A DNA stretch of 64,000 nt, from the NCBI GenBank assembly GCA_963789165.1, contig CAWBJP010000012.1:310001-374000 (forward strand), read 5' to 3'. How positions within the stretch are numbered: position 1 is the stretch's first letter; each line of letters opens with the position of its first letter. Below the pieces are notes generated by a model. It worked only from the letters and a program-made list of their open reading frames with translations. It was not told the DNA's origin and did not search any database. This DNA is from CAWBJP01 sp963789165 (lineage in GTDB: Bacteria > Actinomycetota > Acidimicrobiia > IMCC26256 > BP-133). Position numbers and translations under genes: made by a program. Positions 34,528 to 43,509 of this stretch are shown here, piece after piece.

Positions 34528-37331
34528 ACGTCACCATCGACGGGCGCCAGGTGGAGGCCGAGGCGGGCGACCTCGTCATCAAGGTGGCGCAGGACCACGG
34601 CGTCTACATCCCCCGCTTCTGCTGGCACGAGCGCATGAAGCCTGTCGGCATGTGCCGGATGTGCCTGGTGGAGATCGAGGGGCAGCGGGGCCTGCCCCCG
34701 GCCTGCACCGCCACCGTCACGGACGGGATGGTGGTGACCACCACCAGCCCGGCGGTCAAGAAAGCCCAGGAAGGCGTCCTCGAGTTCCTCCTCATCAACC
34801 ATCCGCTCGACTGCCCGGTGTGCGACCGGGGCGGCGAATGCCCCCTCCAGGACCTGACCTTCGGCTTCGGCCCGGGCGAGAGCCGCTTCGTGGAGGAGAA
34901 GCGCCACTTCGCCAAGCCCCTCCCCATCTCCGACCTCGTGCTGCTCGACCGGGAACGCTGCATCCTGTGTGCCCGCTGCACCCGCTTCGCCGACGAGGTG
35001 GCCGGCGATCCGCTCATCAACTTCGTGGAGCGGGGCGGCGACATGCAGGTTCTGACCTTCCCCGACCAGCCCTTCGCCTCCTATTTCTCCGGCAACACGG
35101 TCCAGATCTGCCCGGTCGGCGCCCTCCTGGCCGCCCCCTACCGCTTCCGGGCCCGGCCCTGGGACCTCTCCAGCGTGGAGTCGTCGTGCCAGGCCTGCGC
35201 CGTGGGGTGCCGGGCCGCCCTCCAGTCCTCCGCCAACCGCCTGGTGCGCGCCCTCGGGGTCGACTCCGAGGCGGTGAACCACGGCTGGCTGTGTGACAAG
35301 GGCCGCTTCGGGTTCGACTTCGTCCACGCCGAGGGGCGCTGGACCGAGCCGATGGTGAAGGACACCTCCGGCCAGCTGGTCGCGGCGGCCTGGCCGAACG
35401 CCCTCGATGCCGCCGCCGCCGGCCTGGCCCAGGCGCTGGCCGCGGGCGGTCCGGAATCGGTGGCCGTCCTGGGCGGCGCCCGGGGCACCAACGAGGACGC
35501 CTACGTCTGGGCCCGCCTGGCCAAGGGCGTCCTGCGCACCGACAATGTCGACTGCCAGCTGGGCGACGGGCTCCCGGCCGAGCTCGTCGCCGGCCTCCCC
35601 CGGGCCTCGCTGGCCGACTGCGACACGGCCCGGGCCATCGTCCTGCTGGCGCCCGACCCCCGGGAGGAGCTTCCCGTCGCCTTCCTGCGGCTCCGCCGGG
35701 CGGTGGTCGACCTCGGCGTTCCCCTGATCGAGCTGACGGCTGCCCCCACCGGCCTGACCCGCCACGCCCGCGTCTCGCTGCGCCCGGTGCCCGGCGACGT
35801 GGCTCTCCTGGCCCAGCGCCTGGCGGAAGCGGTAGCGACCGGGACGGGCAGCGGGGACCTCCGCCTCGATTCCGCCGCCCACCTGCTGGCCGGCGAACCC
35901 GGGGGTTCGGGGGTGTCCCCCGGAGGACCCGGGGGTTCGGGGGTGTCCCCCGGAGCACCCGGGCACATCGTCGTGGTGTTGGGGCGGCCCAACCTGGCCG
36001 AGCCGGCGTCAGCGACGGTGGCGGCCGCCGGCGCCCTGGCCCGCCTCCCCGGCGTGCGCTTCCTGTCCGCTCTACGCCGGGGCAACGTCCATGGCGCCCT
36101 CGACGCCGGTCTCGCCCCCGGCGTCCTTCCCGGGCGGGTCGGGCTTGACGCCGGCCGGCCCTGGTTCGAATCGGCGTGGGGTGGTGTCCCGGCGGCCCGC
36201 GGCCTGGACGCCGAAGGCATCCTGCGAGCGGCGGCCGACGGCCGCATCGGAGCCCTCGTGCTCCTCGGGGCCGACCCCGTTTCCGACTTCCCCGACGCCG
36301 ACCTGGCCCGTACCGCCCTGGAGAGGGTCGGCTTCGTCGTGTCCGTCGACGCCTACCCGACCGCCAGCTCGCAGCGGGCCGACGTCGTGCTGCCGGTGGC
36401 CATCTTCGGCGAGAAGCGCGGCTCCTCCACCAACCTGGAAGGCCGCCTGCTGCGCCTGGCCCGCAAGGTCACCCCTCCGGGTACGGCCATGGAGGACTGG
36501 CGGGTGGCGGCGGAGTTGGCCGTCCGCCTCGGGTCCGACTTCGACCTGGAAGCCGTCGACGAGGTGACGGACGAGATCGCCGCCCTGGCCCCCTCCCACC
36601 GGGGAGCTGACGCCGCTCTCCTGCGCCGGGCCCTCGACGGCATCGTGGTACCGGTTGGGGAGCGGGAAGCGCCTGCCCTCGACCAGCCCGCCCACCTCAT
36701 CAGCCCGACCGCCGATCCCGACCCCGCCCATGTGGGCGGTCCTGTCGAAGAGCTGTCGGCCGCCGGGACCGCCGCCGCTGGCGCGGGCCTGGTGACCTCG
36801 CCGGTGGCCGAGGCGGCGCTGTCCTCCCTCTCGAGCCGGCCGCCGCCGCGGCCGTCCGGTTCCCCGCCGCCCACCCTGCGGTGGGAACCCCGGGGGAACG
36901 AGGCCGGGCCGGCTGCCCCCTTCCGCCCGGGGCCTGGGGTGTCCCCGTCGGCAGAGGGCGCCGGACTCCATCTCGTCGCCGTCCGGCATCTCTACGACGC
37001 GGGGGTAGGCGTGTCCCGCTCCGCGGCTCTGGCCCCGCTGGCGGCGGCGCCGTCTGTAGCTGTCGCCCCGGAGGAGGCGGACCACCTCGGGCTGGCCGAG
37101 GGCGATCAGGTCACGGTGAGCTCCTCCCGGGGGACCGTGACCCTGCCGCTGCGGGTCGACCCGGGCCTGACCCGGGGGATCGCCACCGTGCCCTTCAACC
37201 CGGCCGGGCCCGGCGCCGGCGAGTTGATCGACGTGAGTGCCGTCACCGAGGTCCGGTTGGAGCTGGCCCGGCCCGCCGGCCGTGGAAGCAATGACTGGCC
37301 CGCCGGCCGTGGAGGCAGTGCCGATGGGTGA
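34512..37331 (+). CDS. nuoG: Complex I subunit NuoG (operon 1), long form with repeats
   Basis: This 939-residue iron-sulfur subunit conducts electrons from NuoF. The N-terminal [2Fe-2S] domain (FCWHERMKPVGMCRMCLVEI), the NuoG motif CDRGGECPLQD, N4/N5 cysteines (CILCARCTRF; ICPVGAL) and the N7 set (CQACAVGC, then WLCDKGRFGFDF) are all present. A molybdopterin-oxidoreductase-like domain follows. It is longer than usual because of a Gly/Ser/Pro repeat (see 35901-35960) and an Ala/Pro linker near 36740-36960. ATG 34512 is chosen by the conserved VNVTIDGR start. Confidence 0.93.
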   Translation: MPGRVNVTIDGRQVEAEAGDLVIKVAQDHGVYIPRFCWHERMKPVGMCRMCLVEIEGQRGLPPACTATVTDGMVVTTTSPAVKKAQEGVLEFLLINHPLDCPVCDRGGECPLQDLTFGFGPGESRFVEEKRHFAKPLPISDLVLLDRERCILCARCTRFADEVAGDPLINFVERGGDMQVLTFPDQPFASYFSGNTVQICPVGALLAAPYRFRARPWDLSSVESSCQACAVGCRAALQSSANRLVRALGVDSEAVNHGWLCDKGRFGFDFVHAEGRWTEPMVKDTSGQLVAAAWPNALDAAAAGLAQALAAGGPESVAVLGGARGTNEDAYVWARLAKGVLRTDNVDCQLGDGLPAELVAGLPRASLADCDTARAIVLLAPDPREELPVAFLRLRRAVVDLGVPLIELTAAPTGLTRHARVSLRPVPGDVALLAQRLAEAVATGTGSGDLRLDSAAHLLAGEPGGSGVSPGGPGGSGVSPGAPGHIVVVLGRPNLAEPASATVAAAGALARLPGVRFLSALRRGNVHGALDAGLAPGVLPGRVGLDAGRPWFESAWGGVPAARGLDAEGILRAAADGRIGALVLLGADPVSDFPDADLARTALERVGFVVSVDAYPTASSQRADVVLPVAIFGEKRGSSTNLEGRLLRLARKVTPPGTAMEDWRVAAELAVRLGSDFDLEAVDEVTDEIAALAPSHRGADAALLRRALDGIVVPVGEREAPALDQPAHLISPTADPDPAHVGGPVEELSAAGTAAAGAGLVTSPVAEAALSSLSSRPPPRPSGSPPPTLRWEPRGNEAGPAAPFRPGPGVSPSAEGAGLHLVAVRHLYDAGVGVSRSAALAPLAAAPSVAVAPEEADHLGLAEGDQVTVSSSRGTVTLPLRVDPGLTRGIATVPFNPAGPGAGELIDVSAVTEVRLELARPAGRGSNDWPAGRGGSADG
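35901..35960 (+). repeat. Two 30-base tandem repeats inside nuoG
   Basis: Units 35901-35930 and 35931-35960 are nearly identical and encode GGSGVSPGGP then GGSGVSPGAP, a flexible insert before a conserved strand (HIVVVLGRP). Each unit contains a GGGGG/CCCCC stem. Being in frame, the repeat can vary in number without breaking the gene. Confidence 0.85.
37270..37323 (+). repeat. 27-base tandem repeat at the nuoG/nuoH boundary
   Basis: Units 37270-37296 and 37297-37323 share GGCCCGCCGGCCGTGGA and encode repeated PAGRG segments at the NuoG C-terminus. The first unit ends with an extra in-frame ATG (37291) for NuoH, giving two possible starts; the second provides GGAGG before ATG 37324. Confidence 0.75.
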
Positions 37332-38517
37332 CCCGCTCTTCGTCGACGGGGTCGACGGCATCGACCTGATCATCGTGGCCATCAAGGCCGTGTTCGTCTT
37401 CGCTCTCCTCCTGGTCTCCGTGCTGCTCATGATCTGGATCGAGCGCAAGGTGGTGGCCGACATGCAGAACCGGATCGGTCCCAACCGGGCCGGTCCTTTC
37501 GGGGTCCTGCAGTCCCTGGCCGACGGGATCAAGCTCTTCTTCAAGGAGCAGTCGATCCCAGAGTCCGCTGACCGGCCGGTGTTCCGCCTGGCGCCCTACC
37601 TCTCGGTGCTGCCCGCCTTCCTGGCCTTTTCGGTCATCCCCCTGTCCGGGAGATTCACCGTCCCCTTCACCGATCGCGAGACGATCCTGCAGCTGGCCGA
37701 CCCGCCCATCGGGGTGCTGTTCGTGCTGGCCATGTCCGGCCTCGGCGTCTACGGGGTGCTCCTGGCCGGCTGGTCCTCAGGCTCCAAGTACCCGCTGCTG
37801 GGGTCGGTGCGGGCCAGCGCCCAGATGATCAGCTACGAGGCCGCCCTCGGGCTCGGGATCGTCGGCGCCGTGCTCCAGGCCGGGACCCTGTCCACCGCCG
37901 CCATCGTCGCCGCCCAGGGCTTCCCTGGGACGAGCCCCCGGGACTGGTTCCTGCTGCCGGCTCCAGTGCCCTTCGCCATCTTCTGCATCGCGGCGGTGGC
38001 CGAGACCAACCGGGCGCCCTTCGACCTGGTGGAGGCCGAACAGGAACTCGTGGGGGGGTTCCACACCGAGTACACCGGGATCCGCTTCGCCATGTTCTTC
38101 CTGGCCGAGTACATGAACATGGTCACCCAGTCGGCCATCGCCGTCACCCTCTTCCTGGGTGGCCCGGCCGGCCTGTTCAACATCCCCGGCCTGCCCGCCC
38201 CCCTCGAGGGGATCCTCTGGTTCCTGTTCAAGATCTCCTTCTTCCTGTTCGGCTACATCTGGTTGCGGGCGGCCCTGCCCCGCCTGCGCTACGACCAGCT
38301 GATGGACCTGGGGTGGAAGCTGCTCATCCCCCTCGGGTTGTTGTGGCTGGCGGTGTCGGCCACCTACCGGGTGGCCCAGGACCAGGACTGGCCGGTCTGG
38401 GTCTTCGTGGCCGCTCCTCTCGGCGCCCTGGCCGTCTACGGGCTTCTCTACCAGTCGATGCCCAAACAGGAGTCCAGGCGACAGGCCGAGGCGGAGTCGC
38501 AGGAGGTCGAGCCGTGA
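37324..38517 (+). CDS. nuoH: Complex I subunit NuoH (operon 1)
   Basis: This 397-residue membrane subunit forms the quinone tunnel. Family signatures are intact: IWIERKVVADMQNRIGPNRAGP, LADGIKLFFKE and AETNRAPFDLVEAEQELV. Eight or so membrane helices are visible, with a hydrophilic tail. ATG 37324 has GGAGG nine bases upstream; ATG 37291 is possible. It overlaps nuoG by 8 bases and nuoI by 4. Confidence 0.95.
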   Translation: MGDPLFVDGVDGIDLIIVAIKAVFVFALLLVSVLLMIWIERKVVADMQNRIGPNRAGPFGVLQSLADGIKLFFKEQSIPESADRPVFRLAPYLSVLPAFLAFSVIPLSGRFTVPFTDRETILQLADPPIGVLFVLAMSGLGVYGVLLAGWSSGSKYPLLGSVRASAQMISYEAALGLGIVGAVLQAGTLSTAAIVAAQGFPGTSPRDWFLLPAPVPFAIFCIAAVAETNRAPFDLVEAEQELVGGFHTEYTGIRFAMFFLAEYMNMVTQSAIAVTLFLGGPAGLFNIPGLPAPLEGILWFLFKISFFLFGYIWLRAALPRLRYDQLMDLGWKLLIPLGLLWLAVSATYRVAQDQDWPVWVFVAAPLGALAVYGLLYQSMPKQESRRQAEAESQEVEP

Positions 38518-39146
38518 GCCGATGGGGCGGGTTCAAGGTCACCATGCGCCAGGCGCTCCGGGGCCCCCGGGTCACCATCGAGTACCCGGAGATCAAGCGG
38601 CAGAAGCCCGATCGCTTCCACGGCCGCCATGTCCTCAACCGCTACGAGGACGGCATGGAGAAGTGCATCGGCTGCGAGCTGTGCGCCGGGGTGTGCCCGG
38701 CCCAGTGCATCTACGTCCGGGGCGCCGACAATCCCCCCGACCATCCCGTCTCACCCGGCGAGCGCTACGGCTTCGTCTACGAGATCAACTATCTGCGCTG
38801 CATCCACTGCGACCTGTGCGTGGAGGCGTGTCCCACGGAGGCCATTACCGAGACGAAGCTCTTCGAGTTCTCCTTCACCAACCGGGCCGACGCCATCTAC
38901 ACGAAGAACGAGTTCCTGGTCGACGACGACGGGCGGGCCCGGCGCCAGCCCTGGGAGCTGTGGATGGGTGACGAGGACGACCGGACCAGTGCCTGGGTGC
39001 GGGCCACCGCCGCCAACGGGGAGGCCGCCTACGTGGGCAAGGTGGCATGGTCGCCCGAGCTCGGCTTCGGGACCCGCCCCCCCGAGGGTCGGTCGACCTC
39101 GAAGCCTTCTTCGGATTCGTCTCGCGCTCAGACGGGTGACGCCTAA
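38514..39146 (+). CDS. nuoI: Complex I subunit NuoI (operon 1)
   Basis: This 210-residue ferredoxin-like subunit carries clusters N6a and N6b through CIGCELCAGVCP and CIHCDLCVEACP. It passes electrons from NuoG to NuoB. A GTG start overlaps the nuoH stop (GTGA). The C-terminal ~50 residues are a low-complexity tail longer than in NuoI2. Confidence 0.95.
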   Translation: MSRWGGFKVTMRQALRGPRVTIEYPEIKRQKPDRFHGRHVLNRYEDGMEKCIGCELCAGVCPAQCIYVRGADNPPDHPVSPGERYGFVYEINYLRCIHCDLCVEACPTEAITETKLFEFSFTNRADAIYTKNEFLVDDDGRARRQPWELWMGDEDDRTSAWVRATAANGEAAYVGKVAWSPELGFGTRPPEGRSTSKPSSDSSRAQTGDA

Positions 39147-39664
39147 TGGAGTGGGCCGTCTTCACGTGCTTCGCCGTGGCCGCCCTGGCCGGGGCCGTGG
39201 GGGTCGTCCTGTCCCGCAAGCCGGTCCACGCCGCCCTGTTCCTGGTGCTCACCCTGTTCTGCATGGCGGTGTTCTTCGTCCTGCAGGAAGCCCATTTCCT
39301 GGCCGCGGTGCAGGTCATCGTCTACGCCGGGGCCATCGTCATTCTCTTTCTGTTCGTGATCATGCTGCTCGGCGTGGACGAATCCGACGACCTCCTCGCC
39401 GAGCCACTGCGGGGTCAGCGGCCGGTGGCGGCGGTGGCCGGGGTGGCCCTGGTGGCCGGGCTGCTGTTGATGACCGGCGGCCTGGCGCCCACGGGCGAGC
39501 CGTCCGTGCGGGGCGCCGTGGGCCAAGGGTCCAACATCGAGAGTGTCGCCCGCGCCCTGTTCACCGATTTCCTGTGGCCCTTCGAGATCACCTCCTTCCT
39601 GCTGGTCATCGCCGTGGTCGGTGGCATCGTCCTGGCCCGGCGGACACCGGGATCGGAAACATGA
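39146..39664 (+). CDS. nuoJ: Complex I subunit NuoJ (operon 1)
   Basis: This 172-residue membrane subunit has five hydrophobic helices, including the conserved VQVIVYAGAIVILFLFVIMLLG with its pi-bulge region. The start overlaps the nuoI stop by one base, and the stop overlaps a 29-codon frame before nuoK. Confidence 0.93.
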   Translation: MEWAVFTCFAVAALAGAVGVVLSRKPVHAALFLVLTLFCMAVFFVLQEAHFLAAVQVIVYAGAIVILFLFVIMLLGVDESDDLLAEPLRGQRPVAAVAGVALVAGLLLMTGGLAPTGEPSVRGAVGQGSNIESVARALFTDFLWPFEITSFLLVIAVVGGIVLARRTPGSET

Positions 39665-39750
39665 GCATCAAGACGTGCGAAGCAGGGCTTGGCGGCTGGG
39701 GCAGGGGCCCCCAGCCGCACCGCGATGAGCCGCTAGGCGAAGAGACATGA
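39661..39750 (+). CDS. Possible 29-residue ORF coupled between nuoJ and nuoK
   Basis: The ATG overlaps the nuoJ stop (ATGA) and the TGA overlaps the nuoK ATG (ATGA), the same coupling used elsewhere in the operon. The peptide starts MSIKTCEAGLGGWG and is hydrophilic, with no known motif. A perfect 10-bp hairpin lies inside. The frame may carry ribosomes across the gap to nuoK, or may be chance. Confidence 0.35.
   Translation: MSIKTCEAGLGGWGRGPQPHRDEPLGEET
39692..39718 (+). other. Perfect 10-bp hairpin in the nuoJ-nuoK gap
   Basis: GCGGCTGGGG (39692-39701) and its exact complement (39709-39718) surround a 7-base loop. It is a stable GC stem without a T-run, in the longest gap within the operon. 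It could attenuate transcription or protect the upstream mRNA end. Confidence 0.65.
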
Positions 39751-40052
39751 ACATCGACGGGGCCTATTACCTGGTGCTGGCCGCGCTGATCTTCGCCATC
39801 GGGGCGGTGGGGTTGCTGGTGCGGCGCAACGCCCTGGTCATGTTCATGTGCGTCGAGCTCATGCTCAACGCCGTGAACCTCACCTTCGTGACCTTCTCCC
39901 GCATGCTGGACGACATCGGCGGGCAGATCTTCGTGTTCTTCACCCTGGTGGTGGCGGCGGCCGAGGTCGTGGTGGGCCTCGCCCTCATCGTCGCTATCTT
40001 CCGCCGCCGCCAGGGTGCCACCGCCGACGACATCAGCCTGCTGCGGGGATGA
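39747..40052 (+). CDS. nuoK: Complex I subunit NuoK (operon 1)
   Basis: This 101-residue subunit has three helices with the conserved membrane glutamates in CVELMLNAVNL and in VVAAAEVVVGLALIVAIFRR, part of the proton path. Its ATG overlaps the preceding small frame, and nuoL begins one base after its stop. Confidence 0.95.
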   Translation: MNIDGAYYLVLAALIFAIGAVGLLVRRNALVMFMCVELMLNAVNLTFVTFSRMLDDIGGQIFVFFTLVVAAAEVVVGLALIVAIFRRRQGATADDISLLRG

Positions 40053-40053
40053 C

Positions 40054-41976
40054 ATGAACGCCCACGACGTCATCCAGCTGGCCTGGCTCATCCCCGCCTT
40101 TCCCCTCCTCGGGTCGAGCGTCCTGTTCCTCGGTCGCCGCCACCTGCGCGAGCCCGTCTCGGGGTGGGTGGCGACGCTCATGATGGCGGCCGCCTTCGTG
40201 ACCAGCGTGTGGGTCTTCACCGCCCTGACGTCGCTGCCGGCCGAGGAGCGGATCGTCGAGCGGGAGCTGTTCGACTGGATTTCCGCCGGCGGGTTCTCCG
40301 TCAAGGCTCTGCTGCTGGTCGACCCGCTGTCGATCACCATGGCCCTGTTCGTTACCGGGGTCGGGGCCCTCATCCACCTCTATTCCATCGGCTACATGCA
40401 CGGCCAGGAGCGCTTCACCCGGTTCTTCACCTTCCTCAACCTCTTCGCCTTCTCCATGCTGGTGCTCGTCCTGGCCGGCGACTACCTGCTGGTGTTCCTC
40501 GGTTGGGAGGGCGTGGGCCTGTGCTCCTACCTCCTCATCTCCTTCTGGTTCGAGCGCCCGGCGGCGGCGGTGGCGGGCAAGAAGGCCTTCGTCACCAACC
40601 GGGTGGGCGACTTCGGCTTCATGCTGGCCATGTTCCTGATCTTCACCCACCTGGGCACGCTCCAGTTGGTGCCGGCCCTGGAGGGCGCGGCGAAGCTGAC
40701 CTCGGGCACCGCCACCGCCATCGCCCTGCTCCTCTACCTGGGGGCGGCGGGCAAGAGCGCCCAGGGACCGTTGTTCGTCTGGCTGCCCGACGCCATGGAG
40801 GGCCCGACTCCCGTCTCCGCCCTCATCCACGCCGCCACCATGGTCACCGCCGGCGTCTATCTGATGTCCCGCTCCCACCCCTTCCTCGAGCACAGCGAGG
40901 TGGCCGGTCAGGTGGTGGCCTGGGTGGGCGCCATCACCGCTCTGGTGGCGGCCACCATCGCCCTGATCAACCACGACATCAAACGGGTGCTGGCCTACTC
41001 CACCATCTCCCAGCTGGGCTACATGTTCCTGGCCGTCGGAGTCGGCGCCTACACCGCGGCCATCTTCCACATGGTCACCCACGCCTTCTTCAAGGCGCTG
41101 CTCTTCCTCGGGGCCGGCTCGGTCATGCACGGCCTCCACGACGAGCAGGACATGCGCCGCATGGGGGGTCTGCGGAAGTACATGCCCATCACCGCGGGCA
41201 CCTTCATCGTCGGCTGGCTGGCCATCGCCGGCATCATCCCCTTCGCCGGCTTCTGGTCCAAGGATGAGATCCTGGCCGTCGCCTTCGTGGACGGCCAGTA
41301 CGGCCTATGGTTCCTGGGCGCCGTCACCGCCCTCCTCACCGCCCTGTACATGACCCGCCAGGTGCTGCTCGTCTTCTTCGGGGAGGAGCGCTGGCGCGAC
41401 CACGTGAAGGCCACCCCCCACGAGTCGCCGGGGGTCATGACCTTCCCGCTTGTCGTGCTGGCCGGCCTGTCCCTCGTCGGCGGCCTCCTCAACCTCCCCT
41501 TCCACTCCTTCGAGTTCCTCGGCGAGTGGCTGGAGCCCGTCTTCGAGGGGGTGGAGGCCATCCACCCGGACTCCTTCACCCAGGGCTTCTTCCTGTCCAC
41601 CGTGGCAGTCGCCCTCGGCGTGGTCGGGATCCTCCTCGCCCATGCCCTCTACCGTCGGGGCCTGGCCGGCCGGGAGGTGGACCCCCTCGAGGAGCGCCTC
41701 GGTCCGCTGGCCACGATCTTCGCCCGGGGCTGGTATCTCGACACCACCATCGCGGCCGCAGTCGACCGGTTGGGACGCCCGGGAAGCCAGTGGCTGGCCG
41801 ACGTCGTCGACCAGAAGGGCGTGGACGGCGCCGTCAACGGCACCGCCGCGGTGGTGACCCTGGCCGGTCGCCAGTTGCGCCGGGTCCAGACCGGGTTTCT
41901 CCGCAACTACGCCCTGGCCGTGTTCGGCGGGGGCACCCTCCTGGTGTTCTTCCTTCTGATCCGGGGAGTGGCATGA
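40054..41976 (+). CDS. nuoL: Complex I antiporter-like subunit NuoL (operon 1)
   Basis: This 640-residue proton-pumping subunit has about 16 membrane helices. It carries GWEGVGLCSYLLISFWFERP, the antiporter signature AGKSAQGPLFVWLPDAMEGPTPVSALIHAATMV, and AFFKALLFLGAGSVMHGLHDEQDMRRMGGL. The C-terminal lateral helix region follows. It overlaps nuoM by four bases. Confidence 0.95.
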   Translation: MNAHDVIQLAWLIPAFPLLGSSVLFLGRRHLREPVSGWVATLMMAAAFVTSVWVFTALTSLPAEERIVERELFDWISAGGFSVKALLLVDPLSITMALFVTGVGALIHLYSIGYMHGQERFTRFFTFLNLFAFSMLVLVLAGDYLLVFLGWEGVGLCSYLLISFWFERPAAAVAGKKAFVTNRVGDFGFMLAMFLIFTHLGTLQLVPALEGAAKLTSGTATAIALLLYLGAAGKSAQGPLFVWLPDAMEGPTPVSALIHAATMVTAGVYLMSRSHPFLEHSEVAGQVVAWVGAITALVAATIALINHDIKRVLAYSTISQLGYMFLAVGVGAYTAAIFHMVTHAFFKALLFLGAGSVMHGLHDEQDMRRMGGLRKYMPITAGTFIVGWLAIAGIIPFAGFWSKDEILAVAFVDGQYGLWFLGAVTALLTALYMTRQVLLVFFGEERWRDHVKATPHESPGVMTFPLVVLAGLSLVGGLLNLPFHSFEFLGEWLEPVFEGVEAIHPDSFTQGFFLSTVAVALGVVGILLAHALYRRGLAGREVDPLEERLGPLATIFARGWYLDTTIAAAVDRLGRPGSQWLADVVDQKGVDGAVNGTAAVVTLAGRQLRRVQTGFLRNYALAVFGGGTLLVFFLLIRGVA

Positions 41977-43509
41977 GCGACTTCCCGTACCTCACCGCCC
42001 TCCTGGCCGTGCCCGCCGTCGGGGCGCTCCTCGTCTTCCTCCTCCCCGGCGGCGACGACCTCCTCCGCCGCATCGCGCTGGCCACGTCGCTGGTCACCGC
42101 GGTGGTGGCCGCCGCCCTGCTGGTCGACTTCGAGGTGGGCGACGCCGGCTACCAGTTCCTCGAAACGACCTCCTGGATCAGCTCGCTCGGCATCAGCTAC
42201 ACCCTGGCGGTCGACGGGATCAGCCTGTTCATGGTGGCGCTGACCGCCCTGCTGTTCCCCATCTCCCTGCTGGCCTCGATGAAGATCGATCGCCGGGTCC
42301 GGGCCTACCACGGGCTCATGCTGCTGCTCGAGGCCGCCCTGATGGGGATCTTCCTCTCCGTCGACCTGTTCCTGTTCTTCGTGTTCTGGGAGCTCGTGCT
42401 CGTCCCCATGTACTTCATCGTCGGGATCTGGGGCTACGACCGGCGGATCTACGCCGCCCTCAAGTTCTTCCTGTACACGGCGGCGGGCTCGGCGCTGCTG
42501 CTGGTGGGAATCCTGGCCCTGGCCTTCCTCCATGCCGCCGCTCCCGGGCCAGGACCTCACCTTCGACCTGCGCACCCTCATGCAGTGGGAGGGGCTGTCG
42601 TCGACCACCGCCCGGTGGCTGTTCCTCGCCTTCTTCGCCTCCTTCGCCATCAAGGTGCCGCTGTTCCCCCTGCACACCTGGCTGCCCGACGCCCACGTGG
42701 AGGCGCCCACGGCCGGCTCGGTGCTCCTGGCCGGCGTGCTCCTGAAGCTGGGGGCCTACGGGTTCCTGCGCTTCTCGCTCACCCTCTTCCCCCAGGCCTC
42801 CGTCGATTTCGCGCCGCTGCTCCTGACCCTGGCCACCGTCGGGATCGTCTACGGGGCGGTGGTGGCGACCATGCAGCGCGACCTGAAGAAGCTGGTGGCC
42901 TACTCGTCAGTGGCCCACCTCGGCTTCGTCGTCCTCGGGACCTTCGCCCTCACCATCCCGGGCCTCCAGGGTGGGGTGTTCACCATGGTCAGCCACGGGC
43001 TCACCACCGGCGCCCTGTTCCTCCTCGTCGGGATCCTCTACGACCGCCGCCACACCCGCGACATCGCTGATTTCGGAGGGGTGTGGAAGTCCGCCCCCCG
43101 GCTGGGCGGGATCTTCCTGGCCGTGACCTTCGCCTCCATCGGGTTGCCCGGCATGTCGGGGTTCGTCGGCGAGTTCCTCGCTCTCGTCGGCACCTTCGTC
43201 ACCCACCGTCCCTACGCCGTGGTCGCCGCCCTGGGCGTGATCCTGGCCGCCGTCTACCTGCTCTGGGCCTTCCAGCGGGTCTTCACCGGCGAGCCTTCCG
43301 GAGAGAACGTCACCTTCCGGGACCTGGACCGGCGCGAGCTGACCACGCTGGTGCCGCTGCTGGCCCTGAGCCTGGTGCTCGGCGTCTATCCCAAGCCCGT
43401 CCTCGAGCGGGTGGAGCCTTCGGTCAAGGCTCTCGTCGCCCACGTCGAGTCCCGCAGTGACTACCGCCAGCCGGCGGTGGCCGAACAGGGCGCGGAGGCC
43501 GCCAGGTGA
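41973..43509 (+). CDS. nuoM: Complex I antiporter-like subunit NuoM (operon 1), frameshifted
   Basis: This is a proton-pumping subunit of about 511 residues. The first frame runs to LLLVGILALAFLHAA and breaks near 42530-42550, where one extra base moves the reading to LPGQDLTFDLRTLMQW. The second part holds FAIKVPLFPLHTWLPDAHVEAPTAGSVLLAGVLLKLGAYGFLRF. Both parts fit NuoM2 closely, so a sequence error is likely. It overlaps nuoL and nuoN by four bases each. Confidence 0.92.

Noticed and set aside
35901..35960. CRISPR-like repeats in nuoG
   Set aside because: Only two adjacent units without spacers, in frame in a coding gene.
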